A stretch of 64,000 nucleotides of DNA, taken from NCBI RefSeq assembly GCF_051433195.1, contig NZ_JBHMFT010000014.1, positions 62,001 to 126,000 of the forward strand, in the 5' to 3' direction. Position numbers and translations under genes: made by a program. This stretch comes from Falsiroseomonas sp051433195. GTDB taxonomy: Bacteria > Pseudomonadota > Alphaproteobacteria > Acetobacterales > Acetobacteraceae. Of the stretch, positions 44,531 through 53,556 are shown one piece after another; position 1 is the stretch's first letter; every line of letters begins with the position of its first letter. Below the pieces are notes generated by a model. The model searched no databases. It saw only the letters and a program-made list of their open reading frames with translations, and had not been told where the DNA came from.

Positions 44531-45817
44531 ATGGACCGCTTCTTTGAACTTACCGCCCGCGGCAGCACGCCACGCACCGAGGTGATGGCGGGTCTCGCGA
44601 CGTACCTGACCATGGTCTACATCGTCGTGGTCAACCCTTCGATCATGGCGGCCGCGGGCATCGACCAGGGCGCCGCCTTCGTCGCCACCTGCCTCGCGGC
44701 CGCCATCGGCAGCGTGCTGATGGGCGTGCTGGCGAACTTCCCCATCGCGCTGGCACCCGGCATGGGGCTGAACGCCTACTTCGCCTTCGTGGTGGTCGGC
44801 GCCGTGGGCATCCCCTGGCAGGTGGCGCTGGGCGCCGTCTTCGTCTCCGGCTTCCTGTTCTTCCTGGTCTCGGTGCTGCGGATCCGGGAATGGCTGGTGA
44901 ACGGCATCCCGATGTCGCTGAAGCTCGGCATCGCCGCGGGAATCGGCTTCTTCCTGGGGTTGATCGGGTTGCGGGGAATGGGGCTCGTGGTGGCCAATCC
45001 TGCGACGCTGGTCGGGCTCGGGCCGCTTTCCGCAACCAGTACCCTGCTGGCCTGTGCCGGCTTCGTGCTCATCGCAGGCCTGGTCGCGCGGGCCGTGCCA
45101 GGTGCCATCGTGCTCGGCATCATCGCCACGGCGGTGGCAGGGCTTCCCTTCGGACTGACGCAGTTCGGCGGCATCGCGTCCCTGCCGCCCTCCCTCGCGC
45201 CGACCTTCCTGCAGATGGACATCGCCGGCGCGCTCGGGATCGGCCTGGTCGGGATCGTCTTCACCTTCTTCCTGGTCGACCTGTTGGACAACACCGGCAC
45301 GCTGATCGCCACCACGCATCGGGCCGGGCTGATGAATCCGGACGGGACCGTGCCGCGGCTGGGCCGGGCGCTGATGGCGGATTCAGGCGGTGCGATGATG
45401 GGCGCCGCCCTCGGCACCTCGACCACCGTCTCCTACATCGAGAGCGCGGCCGGCATTCAGGCCGGGGGGCGCACGGGGCTGACGGCGGTTACCGTCGGCG
45501 TGCTGTTCCTGCTGACGCTGTTCCTGGCCCCGCTGGCGACCAGCATCCCGGGCTATGCCACCGCCCCGGCCCTGGTCTTCGTCGCCTGCCTGATGGCGAA
45601 GGCGCTCCAGGACCTGGATTGGGCCGACACCACGGAATACCTGCCGGCGATCCTGACGGCGCTGGCGATGCCCTTCACCTTCTCCATCGCCACGGGCATC
45701 GGCCTGGGCTTCATCAGCTACGCCCTGGTGAAGACAGTGGCGGGCCGCGCCGGAGAGGTGCATGGCGCCGTATGGCTGCTCGCCGCCCTTTCCGCCGTGA
45801 AGTTCGCGGTGGGCTGA
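44531..45817 (+). CDS. NCS2 family nucleobase permease (AzgA/GhxP-like)
   Basis: A 428-residue proton symporter. It has the AzgA-type opening STPRTEVMAGLATYLTMVYIVVVNPSIM (named by its ends), the LAPGMGLNAYFAFVVV motif, FFLVDLLDNTGTLIATTHRAGLM (named by its ends) and GTSTTVSYIESAAGI. This subgroup of NCS2 transports adenine, guanine or hypoxanthine in characterised bacteria. It follows the amidase gene by 89 nt on the same strand. It supplies free bases to the cytoplasm. Confidence 0.93.
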   Translation: MDRFFELTARGSTPRTEVMAGLATYLTMVYIVVVNPSIMAAAGIDQGAAFVATCLAAAIGSVLMGVLANFPIALAPGMGLNAYFAFVVVGAVGIPWQVALGAVFVSGFLFFLVSVLRIREWLVNGIPMSLKLGIAAGIGFFLGLIGLRGMGLVVANPATLVGLGPLSATSTLLACAGFVLIAGLVARAVPGAIVLGIIATAVAGLPFGLTQFGGIASLPPSLAPTFLQMDIAGALGIGLVGIVFTFFLVDLLDNTGTLIATTHRAGLMNPDGTVPRLGRALMADSGGAMMGAALGTSTTVSYIESAAGIQAGGRTGLTAVTVGVLFLLTLFLAPLATSIPGYATAPALVFVACLMAKALQDLDWADTTEYLPAILTALAMPFTFSIATGIGLGFISYALVKTVAGRAGEVHGAVWLLAALSAVKFAVG

Positions 45818-45818
45818 G

Positions 45819-46151
45819 CTACCGCACCCCGGCCCGACGCAGTTCCGCATCCAGGCGGCCGGTCAGCAGCAGCCAGGCCATCCGCAGGTCGCTACCCAGC
45901 GACCAGAGCGGATGGCCGAAGGTGGCCGGGCGGTTTCCCTCGATGGCCAGATGCGAGATCCAAGCCGCGCCGTACCCGACGACGAGTCCCGCCAGCAGCA
46001 ACCACAGGGGCCCGACCAGCAGACCCCAGGCGAACAGCCCCAGCCCTGCAACTGTCCCCGCCGCATGGATCGCGCGGGTCCGCGGATCGGCATGCTGGCG
46101 CAGGTAGTGCGGCCAGAAATCGGCGTAGCGCGTGAAGCTGGGTCCTGACAT
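45819..46151 (-). CDS. DUF962/Mpo1-like membrane protein
   Basis: A 110-residue protein with two to three hydrophobic segments and the DUF962 pattern FWPHYLRQHADPRTRAIHAAGT (named by its ends), then AWISHLAIEGNRPATFGHPLWSLGSDLRMAW (named by its ends). Yeast Mpo1 in this family is a dioxygenase acting on 2-hydroxy fatty acids. The bacterial members are mostly uncharacterised. The His-rich pattern matches the metal site. Confidence 0.83.
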   Translation of the reverse strand: MSGPSFTRYADFWPHYLRQHADPRTRAIHAAGTVAGLGLFAWGLLVGPLWLLLAGLVVGYGAAWISHLAIEGNRPATFGHPLWSLGSDLRMAWLLLTGRLDAELRRAGVR

Positions 46152-46246
46152 GGCGGGGAGAGCATAGCCTGCCTCTGCCGCCGATCCGCAAGGCTTCATT
46201 GCTTTGCCGCTTCCGCCCGGGGCGCAGTCCGGCCACGCTGCGTCCG

Positions 46247-47866
46247 ATGCAGCTCCCCTCCGCTCTGACGCCCCTCCGCCACCCGGCCTTCCGGCTGCTG
46301 TGGCTGGCCAACCTCTGCAGCAACACCGGCATGTGGATGCAGAACACCGGCGCCGGGTGGCTGATGACCTCGCTCGCCCCCTCCCCGCTCATGGTCAGCA
46401 TGGTGCAGGTGGCGAGCCTGCTGCCGGTGTTCCTGCTGGCCCTGCCGGCAGGGGCCCTCGCGGATATCGTCGACCGCCGGCGCTACCTGATCTTCGCGCA
46501 GGCCTGGATCGCCTGCGCCGGCGCCACGCTGGCGATCCTCGCCTGGACCGGCAACCTCGGCCCCTGGGGCCTGGTGGCGCTGACCTTCGCCATCGGCGTC
46601 GGCACCGCCATGAATTCCCCGGCCTGGGCGGCGACGACGCCGGAGACGGTGCCACGCCAGGACCTGACGGGCGCCATCGTGCTGAACGGCATCGGCTTCA
46701 ACCTGTCCCGCACGGTGGGGCCGGCGATCGGCGGCTTCACCGTGGCGGCCGCGGGCGCGGAGGCCACCTTCGCGCTCAACGCCCTGTCCTTCCTGGCCGT
46801 CATCGTCGCGCTGCTGGTCTGGAAGCGCGAGGCGCCGCGCGCCACGCTGCCCAAGGAGCATTTTCTGTCGGCCATCCGCGCCGGCATCGGCTACACGCGC
46901 GCCAGTCCCGTGCTTCGCGGGGTGATGCTGCGCGGCTTCGTCTTCTTCCTGTTCGCCGCTGCGCTCTGGGGCCTGCTACCGCTGCTGGTGCGCCAGCAAC
47001 TCGGCCTGGGGCCGGAGTGGTTCGGGATCATGCTGGCGGCGATGGGCATCGGTGCCGTCGCTGCCGGGCTGCTGCTGCCCTCGCTGCGCGGGCGGCTGGA
47101 TCGCGGCGGCACCGTGACCGCCGCCTCCCTGATCGCCGGCGCGGCCCTCATCCTGCTGGGACAGGCGCATCACTGGGCGGTCGCGATGCTGGCCATGGTG
47201 CTCTACGGCGTCGCCTGGCTGGCCGGCGCCTCGACCCTGCAGGCGGCGGCGCAGCTTTCGGTCCCGTCCTGGGTCCGCGCCCGCGCCATCGGCATCTACC
47301 AGTTGGTGACCTTCGGCGGGTTGACCCTGGGCGCCGGCTTCGGCGGATGGGGCGGGGAGAGCTTCGGCATCGGCTACGCCCTCGGCCTGTCCGGGCTCCT
47401 CTGCGCCGTTGGCGGCGTGCTGGTCCGGCGCTTCATCATCGAACCGCCCGCCGCGGAATCCGCCGCTCCCGCACCTGATGCGCCAGCGCCGAGCGTGCCG
47501 CGCCCGGAGCCCGCCGCACAGGCACTCACCGGCCTGCTGCACGACGAAAGCGGCCAGGTGCTGGAAGTGGTCCGCTACCATATCCACCCCGCGGACCGCC
47601 GGGCCTTCCTGGCCGCCATGGCGGAGTGCCGGCAGGTCCGCCTGCGCAACGGGGCACTCGGCTGGCGTCTGTTCGAGGATGTCGCGCACCCCGAGCGATG
47701 GGTCGAGTTCTGGGTCATGCAGAGTTGGACCGAGCACCTGCGGGAGGAGGGAAGAATGACCGACTGGGATCTGACGATCCTGTCCCGTGCCGCCCGCCTG
47801 CATCGCGGAGAGACGCCACCCGAAGCCGCTCGCTACCTGAATGTCATGCCAGGGTTGCCGTCCTGA
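46247..47866 (+). CDS. MFS transporter (MFS_3/EntS-like) with C-terminal extension
   Basis: A 539-residue exporter. Twelve hydrophobic segments occupy about residues 20-410, starting FRLLWLANLCSNTGMWMQNTGAGWL (named by its ends), with GALADIVDRRRYLI between helices 2 and 3. The last 100 residues form a soluble tail with VVRYHIHPADRRAFL and FEDVAHPERWVEFWVMQSWTEHL (named by its ends), which looks like an antibiotic-biosynthesis-monooxygenase-type ferredoxin-like domain. The PF05977 group commonly has this tail. The substrate is unknown. Confidence 0.88.
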   Translation: MQLPSALTPLRHPAFRLLWLANLCSNTGMWMQNTGAGWLMTSLAPSPLMVSMVQVASLLPVFLLALPAGALADIVDRRRYLIFAQAWIACAGATLAILAWTGNLGPWGLVALTFAIGVGTAMNSPAWAATTPETVPRQDLTGAIVLNGIGFNLSRTVGPAIGGFTVAAAGAEATFALNALSFLAVIVALLVWKREAPRATLPKEHFLSAIRAGIGYTRASPVLRGVMLRGFVFFLFAAALWGLLPLLVRQQLGLGPEWFGIMLAAMGIGAVAAGLLLPSLRGRLDRGGTVTAASLIAGAALILLGQAHHWAVAMLAMVLYGVAWLAGASTLQAAAQLSVPSWVRARAIGIYQLVTFGGLTLGAGFGGWGGESFGIGYALGLSGLLCAVGGVLVRRFIIEPPAAESAAPAPDAPAPSVPRPEPAAQALTGLLHDESGQVLEVVRYHIHPADRRAFLAAMAECRQVRLRNGALGWRLFEDVAHPERWVEFWVMQSWTEHLREEGRMTDWDLTILSRAARLHRGETPPEAARYLNVMPGLPS

Positions 47867-47929
47867 GGGGATGCAACGAGACCGCCCATCGCCACGTTAA
47901 GCCGCGACGCAACAGCGACGGAGACACCC

Positions 47930-48424
47930 ATGGCCAAGCCCGCCTCGAAAAGCCGCATCGACCTCCAGGACAATGCGAAGGCGACCTCCATCCAGGTACT
48001 GCAGGCCTGCCTGACGGACAGCATCGATCTCTACAACAGCACCCGCCAGGCGCATTGGAACGTGAAGGGCCCGAACTTCATCGGCCTGCACACGATGTTC
48101 GAGACCTTCTACGACCAGCTTGCCACGGATATCGACGAATTGGCGGAGCGCCTGGTGCAGCTCGGCGGCACCGCCATCGGCGGCAGCCAGGCCGTCGCCG
48201 GCCAGACCCGCCTGCCCGCCTACCCGGCGGAGCTGAAGGCCGGGCTCGACCATGTGGCCGCCCTGACCGACCGCTACGCCGCGCTGGCCAAGAGCATGCG
48301 GGAGGGCATCGACCAGACGGACGAGGCCGGCGACGCGGACACCGCCGATATCCTCACCGGCGTGTCCAAGAACCTCGACAAGGCCCTGTGGATGCTGGAA
48401 GCCACGGCGACGACAGGCAGCTGA
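47930..48424 (+). CDS. dps: Dps family DNA-protection ferritin
   Basis: A 164-residue four-helix protein. The inter-subunit ferroxidase residues are in TRQAHWNVKGPNFIGLHTMFETFYDQLATDIDELAERL (named by its ends): the two His, the Asp and the Glu are all present. It oxidises and stores iron with peroxide and shields DNA. The Lys-bearing N-terminus (MAKPASKSR) could contact DNA. A hairpin terminator candidate lies 10 nt downstream. Confidence 0.95.
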   Translation: MAKPASKSRIDLQDNAKATSIQVLQACLTDSIDLYNSTRQAHWNVKGPNFIGLHTMFETFYDQLATDIDELAERLVQLGGTAIGGSQAVAGQTRLPAYPAELKAGLDHVAALTDRYAALAKSMREGIDQTDEAGDADTADILTGVSKNLDKALWMLEATATTGS

Positions 48425-48433
48425 GCCGCCCTT

Positions 48434-48467
48434 GGCCGGAGCGGGGCCGAACTGCCCTGCTCCGGCC
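48434..48467 (+). terminator. Hairpin downstream of dps
   Basis: The arms at 48434-48447 and 48454-48467 pair over 14 bp with one G-U wobble around a 6-nt loop. There is no long T tract after it. Its position right behind the dps stop fits a terminator or a 3'-end stabiliser. Confidence 0.6.
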
Positions 48468-48482
48468 TCCTCATTGCTTCGG

Positions 48483-48511
48483 TTGTGCAGGACGTGACCC
48501 GCCGCTATCTT
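48483..48511 (+). promoter_or_regulatory. Candidate sigma-70 promoter of parE
   Basis: TTGTGC (48483-48488) and TATCTT (48506-48511) are separated by 17 bp and lie 24 nt before the parE ATG. The -35 matches TTGACA at three positions and the -10 matches TATAAT at four. Spacing and place are good, but the boxes are weak. Confidence 0.35.
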
Positions 48512-48534
48512 GGGCCGGAACCTGAGAACACAGC

Positions 48535-50541
48535 ATGAACGACTTGTTCAAGGCCGGCCGCGCCTCGAAGCTTCCCGCCAAGCCGCCCAGCGCGGTCACC
48601 CCCGTCACCTCGGACTATTCCGCCAAGGACATCGAGGTCCTGGAGGGGCTGGAGCCGGTGCGCCGGCGGCCGGGCATGTATGTCGGCGGCACCGACGACA
48701 ACGCGCTGCACCACCTGGCGGCCGAGGTCCTGGACAATTCGATGGACGAAGCGGTCGCCGGACACGCCGACCGGATCGACGTTACGCTGGAGGCCGAGAA
48801 TTGGCTGACCGTGCGCGACAACGGCCGCGGCATTCCGGTCGACCCGCATCCTCGTTTCCCGAAGCTGTCGGCGCTGGAGGTCATCCTCACCACGCTGCAT
48901 TCGGGCGGCAAGTTCTCCGGCAAGTCCTACGAGACCTCCGGCGGCCTGCACGGCGTCGGCTCCTCCGTCGTCAATGCACTGGCGGAGCGACTGGAGGTGG
49001 AGGTCGCACGCGACCGCACGCTGTACGCGCACGCCTTCGAGCGTGGGAAGCCGGTGCAGAAGCTGAAGACGGTCGGCCCCGTGCACAACCGCCGCGGCAC
49101 ACAGGTCCGGTTTCGGCCGGATCCAGAGATATTCGGCAAGCAGATGTTCAGCGCCGCGCGGCTGCACCGGCTCTGCCGCTCCAAGGCGTATCTTTTCCGT
49201 GGCGTGGAAATCCGCTGGTCCTGCGACCCGAAGCTGGTCGAGGGCACGGACACCCCGGCCCAGGCCGTGCTGCACTTTCCCGGCGGCCTTTCGGATTTCC
49301 TGGCCGCCTCGATCGAGGGCCGCACGCCCGTCGTGGCCGCACCCTGGGCCGGAGACGCGACCTTCCCCGATGGCGCCGGCCGGGCCGAATGGGCGGTGAC
49401 CTGGCTGGAACAGGGCGACGGATTCCTGTCCACCTACGCCAACACCATCCCGACGCCGCAGGGCGGTACGCATGAGGCGGGGCTGCGCGCCGCCCTGGTC
49501 AAGGGGCTCCGCGCCTATGGCGAGCTCAAGAAGGAACGCCGGGCGGCGAATGTGACGGCGGAGGATCTGCTGGGCGGCCTCGCCGGCATGCTGTCGGTCT
49601 TCGTGCGGGACCCGCAGTTCCAGGGCCAGACCAAGGACCGCCTGACGAGTCCGGAAGCGGCACGGCTGGTCGAGGCGGCGCTGCGCGACAATTTCGACCA
49701 TTGGCTGGCTGGTGATCCGAATCGGGCGGACAACCTGCTGGCCTGGTGCATCGAGCGGGCCGAGGACCGCATCCGCCGGCGCGAGCAGAAGGAGACGCCG
49801 CGCAAATCCGCCACCCGGAAGCTGCGGCTGCCGGGCAAGCTGGCGGATTGTTCGCGGGAAGGCGTCGACGGGACCGAGTTGTTCCTCGTCGAGGGCGACT
49901 CGGCCGGTGGCAGCGCAAAGCAGGCGCGGGATCGGGAAACCCAGGCGGTCCTGCCGCTGAAGGGCAAGATCCTGAACGTTGCCAGCGCCAGCGCCGACAA
50001 GCTGCGCCAGAACCAGGAACTGCGCGACCTGATCGAGGCGCTGGGCTGTGGCGCCGGCGACAAGTTCGACCTCGGACGGCTGCGCTACGGCCGCATCGTC
50101 ATCATGACGGACGCCGATGTGGACGGCGCGCATATCGCCGCGCTGCTGATGACCTTCTTCTACAAGGAACTGCCGGAACTGGTACGCCAGGGCCGGCTGT
50201 TCCTGGCCCAGCCGCCGCTGTTCCGGCTGCAGGCCTCCGGCAAGACGGTCTATGCGCGCGACGATGCGGACCGGGAGCGGCTGCTGAAGAAGGAATTCAA
50301 GCCCAATCAGAAGGTCGATGTCAGCCGGTTCAAGGGCCTTGGCGAGATGCCGCCGGCCTCGCTGAAGGAGACCACCATGGACCCCAAGCGCCGCAGCCTG
50401 CTGCGGGTGGTGCTGCCGCCGGAAGACCGGGCGCGGACCTCGGAGTTGATCGAGGCACTGATGGGCCGCCGGCCGGAACTCCGCTTCCGCTTCATCCAGG
50501 ACAATGCCGCAAGGCTGGACGAGGAAGCCGTGGATGCCTGA
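48535..50541 (+). CDS. parE: DNA topoisomerase IV subunit B
   Basis: A 668-residue ATPase subunit. The GHKL domain has AAEVLDNSMDEAVAG, VRDNGRGIPVD and GLHGVGSSVVNAL. The TOPRIM domain begins LFLVEGDSAGGSAKQARDR near residue 450, with IMTDADVDGAHIAALL near residue 525. Length and the short linker place it with ParE rather than GyrB. It decatenates chromosomes with ParC, which is not in this window. Its stop lies at the edge of a tandem repeat. Confidence 0.95.
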   Translation: MNDLFKAGRASKLPAKPPSAVTPVTSDYSAKDIEVLEGLEPVRRRPGMYVGGTDDNALHHLAAEVLDNSMDEAVAGHADRIDVTLEAENWLTVRDNGRGIPVDPHPRFPKLSALEVILTTLHSGGKFSGKSYETSGGLHGVGSSVVNALAERLEVEVARDRTLYAHAFERGKPVQKLKTVGPVHNRRGTQVRFRPDPEIFGKQMFSAARLHRLCRSKAYLFRGVEIRWSCDPKLVEGTDTPAQAVLHFPGGLSDFLAASIEGRTPVVAAPWAGDATFPDGAGRAEWAVTWLEQGDGFLSTYANTIPTPQGGTHEAGLRAALVKGLRAYGELKKERRAANVTAEDLLGGLAGMLSVFVRDPQFQGQTKDRLTSPEAARLVEAALRDNFDHWLAGDPNRADNLLAWCIERAEDRIRRREQKETPRKSATRKLRLPGKLADCSREGVDGTELFLVEGDSAGGSAKQARDRETQAVLPLKGKILNVASASADKLRQNQELRDLIEALGCGAGDKFDLGRLRYGRIVIMTDADVDGAHIAALLMTFFYKELPELVRQGRLFLAQPPLFRLQASGKTVYARDDADRERLLKKEFKPNQKVDVSRFKGLGEMPPASLKETTMDPKRRSLLRVVLPPEDRARTSELIEALMGRRPELRFRFIQDNAARLDEEAVDA

Positions 50542-50543
50542 CG

Positions 50544-50640
50544 CGGCGAAAACCCAGCCGCGCGCCGCGCGAAAACCCAGCCGCGCGCCGCGCGAAAACC
50601 CAGCCGCGCCGCGCGAAAGCTCAGCCGCGCGCCGCGCGCG
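50544..50640. repeat. 23-bp GC-rich tandem repeat between parE and a convergent lipoprotein gene
   Basis: The unit has the form CCGCGCGCCGCGCG followed by AAAACCCAG. Two identical full copies lie at 50558-50580 and 50581-50603. A partial copy precedes them, ending at 50557. A 21-bp variant follows at 50604-50624 with AAAGCTCAG, and then a degenerate CG-rich remnant. The array starts just after the parE stop and enters the last codons of the convergent lipoprotein gene, which encode RAARG. It is not coding in any convincing way. Confidence 0.85.
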
Positions 50641-51217
50641 CGATCCCGACGACGAAGGGCAGCGGATCCACGGGCCGCACCTGCCGCGTCGGCGCCGTCA
50701 CCTGCACTTTGAGGTAGCGGCCGGAGGCGGTTCCAAGGCACAGCAGGGTCTGCACCGGCTGGCGCCCATAGGTGCCCTGGAGCGTCGCGCATTGCAGTGG
50801 TGCCTGGCCCGGGATGTCGAGGCGGGTCCGATCCCGCTCCGCCAGGTTCTGGCTGGTCCGATCCTCGGCCAGGTCCAGCACTTCCCGCACGGCAAGGGCG
50901 AATTCCTGCTGGACGGCGGCGGCGGCGATATCCGCGGGGATGGCTGCCTGGCCGCGGTCGTAGACACTGACCGTGGCGACGGCGCTGCGCGCCGGCCCGG
51001 CATAGTCGACGGTGACACCCAGGCCCGGGCGAGCCTGTTCGTGCCACACCGTCTCCCCGCGCTCGAAGTCGGCCACCTGGACCGGCAGCCGGCCTGCCAC
51101 CGCCTCGAGCGAGGCGCGCGCGTCGCGCCCGGCAGTTCCCGGGCCCTGCTGGATGGCACAGGCCGCAAGGAGGCCTGCCGCCAGCAGGCCCATCGCCGGG
51201 CGCATCGGCCAGGTCAT
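50621..51217 (-). CDS. Hypothetical lipoprotein
   Basis: A 198-residue exported protein of unknown function. The N-terminus MRPAMGLLAAGLLAACAIQQ carries a lipobox (LLAAC, lipidated Cys near residue 20 from the first Met), so it is membrane-anchored in the periplasm. The mature part is a single alpha/beta-looking domain with two further cysteines (QCATLQG and LLCLGTASG), possibly a disulfide. Its start overlaps the terC stop by 4 nt. Its last codons lie in a 23-bp tandem repeat. Confidence 0.75.
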   Translation of the reverse strand: MTWPMRPAMGLLAAGLLAACAIQQGPGTAGRDARASLEAVAGRLPVQVADFERGETVWHEQARPGLGVTVDYAGPARSAVATVSVYDRGQAAIPADIAAAAVQQEFALAVREVLDLAEDRTSQNLAERDRTRLDIPGQAPLQCATLQGTYGRQPVQTLLCLGTASGRYLKVQVTAPTRQVRPVDPLPFVVGIARAARG

Positions 51218-52002
51218 TCCTGGTTACGCCGCATGACCTGCCTGGTCACGTCCACCATGAGCGTCGCCACCACGGTCAGGACCGCGACCTGGATGACCGT
51301 CGCGAGGACCCACAAGCCGATCGGGAACACGTCGGGCAGTGCCATCCAGCCGAGCGGCAGGAACAGGTAGGCATAGGCCTGCGGCACGTTCTCGGCGACC
51401 TGGTTGGTTCCCTCGTAGATCATCTGGAAGGAGACGTAGAGAATGACCAGCAGGCCCACCCAGGCGATCCAACGATGCTTGTCGAGCAGCCGGGCGATCA
51501 GCGTCGCGGCGACGCCCATGAGCACGACGGAGAAGGCGAGGCCGATGATCAGGATGTAGGGATGGTCCTTCGCCGCGCCGGCCACCGCCAGCACGTTGTC
51601 GAGGCTCATCGAAACGTCGGCCACCAGGATCTGGATGATCGCCTGCTTGAGCGTCTTGCGCGGCGGACCGCCTTCCTCGCCGGCGGCGGGGCCTTCCACA
51701 TGCTCCACATGCGGGCTGCGCAGCTCGCGGTACATCTTCCAGCAGACCCACAGCAGCAGGATGCCGCCGGCCAGCACGATGCCGACGATGGAGAGCAATT
51801 GGACGGTGATCGAGGCGAATGCGATGCGCATGACGGTGGCGGCGACGATGCCCCAGAAGATCGCCTTCTTCCGCTGGTCGGCCGGCAGGCCCGCCGCCGC
51901 CATGCCGACGACGATGGCGTTGTCGCCGGCCAGCACGATATCGATGAGGAGCACCTGGCCCAGGGCGGTCAGTTCCGGCCCCCACTGCGTGAAGAAATCC
52001 AT
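51214..52002 (-). CDS. TerC family integral membrane protein
   Basis: A 262-residue membrane protein with about seven hydrophobic segments. The TerC hallmarks are two Asp-bearing helices, VLLIDIVLAGDNAIVVGMAA near residue 20 and ILVADVSMSLDNVLAVAGAA near residue 130, and a charged central loop. Family members act in metal efflux, notably manganese export. No yybP-ykoY-type manganese riboswitch was recognised upstream. It is divergent from purB. Confidence 0.92.
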   Translation of the reverse strand: MDFFTQWGPELTALGQVLLIDIVLAGDNAIVVGMAAAGLPADQRKKAIFWGIVAATVMRIAFASITVQLLSIVGIVLAGGILLLWVCWKMYRELRSPHVEHVEGPAAGEEGGPPRKTLKQAIIQILVADVSMSLDNVLAVAGAAKDHPYILIIGLAFSVVLMGVAATLIARLLDKHRWIAWVGLLVILYVSFQMIYEGTNQVAENVPQAYAYLFLPLGWMALPDVFPIGLWVLATVIQVAVLTVVATLMVDVTRQVMRRNQE

Positions 52003-52122
52003 GTCCGCCTCGATCCATCCAGAAGTTCGCCGGCGCTAATGCCATGCGCAGCGGGAGACTTGTCAACCGCCAGCCCGGCGCGCGATGAAATGCTCGCATA
52101 ATCGCGCACGGAATTTGCCCAG

Positions 52123-53460
52123 ATGGTCCCCCGCTACAGCCGCCCGGAAATGGTTACCATTTGGTCATCTGAATCACGCTTCCGCATCTGGTTCGAGATT
52201 GAGGCACTTGCCGCGGAAGCCATGGCCAGTCTTGGCAGCATCCCGGCCGAGGCCGCCGCGGCCATCCGGAAGGGCGGCGCCGCCAAGGTCGCCGCGATCA
52301 GCGCGGCGGATCTGGAGCGGATCGATGCGATCGAGCGCGAGACGCGGCACGACGTCATCGCCTTCCTGACCTGGCTTGGCGAGGGCATCGGGCCGGAGGC
52401 GCGGTTCCTGCACCAGGGCATGACCAGCAGCGACGTGCTGGACACCTGCCTGTCCGTGCAGCTGACCCGCGCCGCGGACCTTCTCATCGCCGATGTCGAT
52501 GCCCTTCTGGATGCGCTGCGCGCGCGGGCGGAGGAGCACCGGCATACGCCCACCATCGGCCGTTCGCACGGCATCCATGCCGAGCCCACGACCTTCGGAC
52601 TGAAGCTGCTCGGGCACCACGCGGAGTTCCAGCGCCACCGGGCGCGTCTGGTGGCGGCACGCGCCGAGGTGGCAACCTGCGCCATCAGCGGCCCCGTCGG
52701 CACATTCGCCAGTGTGGATCCGCGGGTCGAGGCGCATGTCGCGGCGAAGCTAGGCCTGATCATCGAGCCGGTCTCCACCCAGGTGATCCCGCGCGACCGC
52801 CACGCCGCCTTCTTCTGCGCCCTGGCCGTGGTGGCGAGCGGCGTCGAGCGCCTGGCGACCGAGGTCCGCCACCTGCAGCGCAGCGAGGTGCGCGAGGCGG
52901 AAGAATTCTTCCATGCCGGCCAGAAGGGCAGCAGCGCCATGCCGCACAAGCGGAACCCGGTGCTGTCCGAAAACCTGACGGGCCTGGCGCGCCTGGTGCG
53001 CGGCTATGCCATGCCGGCGCTGGAGAATGTCGCCCTTTGGCATGAACGGGATATCAGCCATTCCAGCGTCGAACGGGTGATCGGCCCGGATGCGACCATC
53101 ACGCTCGATTTCGCCCTGATGCGCCTGACGGGCATGATGGCGAAGCTGACCATCTACCCGGTCCGCATGGCGGAAAACCTGGCGAGCCTGGGCGGCGTGG
53201 TGCATTCCCAGAAGGTGCTCCTGGCCCTGACCCAGGCCGGGCTGAGCCGGGAGGGCGCCTATTCCGCCGTGCAGCGTGCGGCGATGGCGACCTGGCAGGC
53301 GCTCGGCCAACCAGGCGCCCAGGATTTCCGGACCAACCTGCTGGCGGACCCGGATGTTGCCGGCTGCATGACCGCCGAGACGCTCGACGCCGCGATGGAT
53401 CCGGCGCGCGACTTCGTGCATGTCGATGCCACCTTCCGCCGGGTGCTCGGGGAGGCCTGA
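52123..53460 (+). CDS. purB: Adenylosuccinate lyase
   Basis: A 445-residue fumarase-superfamily lyase acting twice in purine synthesis (SAICAR to AICAR, adenylosuccinate to AMP). It starts MVPRYSRPEMVTIWSSE, as alphaproteobacterial PurB does. The TIGRSHGIHAEPTTFGLKLL region (named by its ends) holds a catalytic His. The flexible signature loop is GSSAMPHKRNPVLSENLTG near residue 270. It opens the local purine gene group. Confidence 0.96.
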   Translation: MVPRYSRPEMVTIWSSESRFRIWFEIEALAAEAMASLGSIPAEAAAAIRKGGAAKVAAISAADLERIDAIERETRHDVIAFLTWLGEGIGPEARFLHQGMTSSDVLDTCLSVQLTRAADLLIADVDALLDALRARAEEHRHTPTIGRSHGIHAEPTTFGLKLLGHHAEFQRHRARLVAARAEVATCAISGPVGTFASVDPRVEAHVAAKLGLIIEPVSTQVIPRDRHAAFFCALAVVASGVERLATEVRHLQRSEVREAEEFFHAGQKGSSAMPHKRNPVLSENLTGLARLVRGYAMPALENVALWHERDISHSSVERVIGPDATITLDFALMRLTGMMAKLTIYPVRMAENLASLGGVVHSQKVLLALTQAGLSREGAYSAVQRAAMATWQALGQPGAQDFRTNLLADPDVAGCMTAETLDAAMDPARDFVHVDATFRRVLGEA

Positions 53461-53556
53461 CCGGGGCTCGCGCATCCGTCATGGCCTGGGCCAGGCATTT
53501 GCCAAGCTCTTGCCACAGCGCGTGCCTAGATGATCCGGGTGAACAGGAGATCCGCT

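Noticed and set aside
52003..52122. Manganese (yybP-ykoY) riboswitch upstream of the TerC gene
   Set aside because: The gap is only 120 bp and the conserved loop sequences of that riboswitch were not found.
53484..53496. Hairpin GCCTGGGCCAGGC after purB as a terminator
   Set aside because: The stem is at most 5 bp once a minimal loop is allowed and no T run follows.
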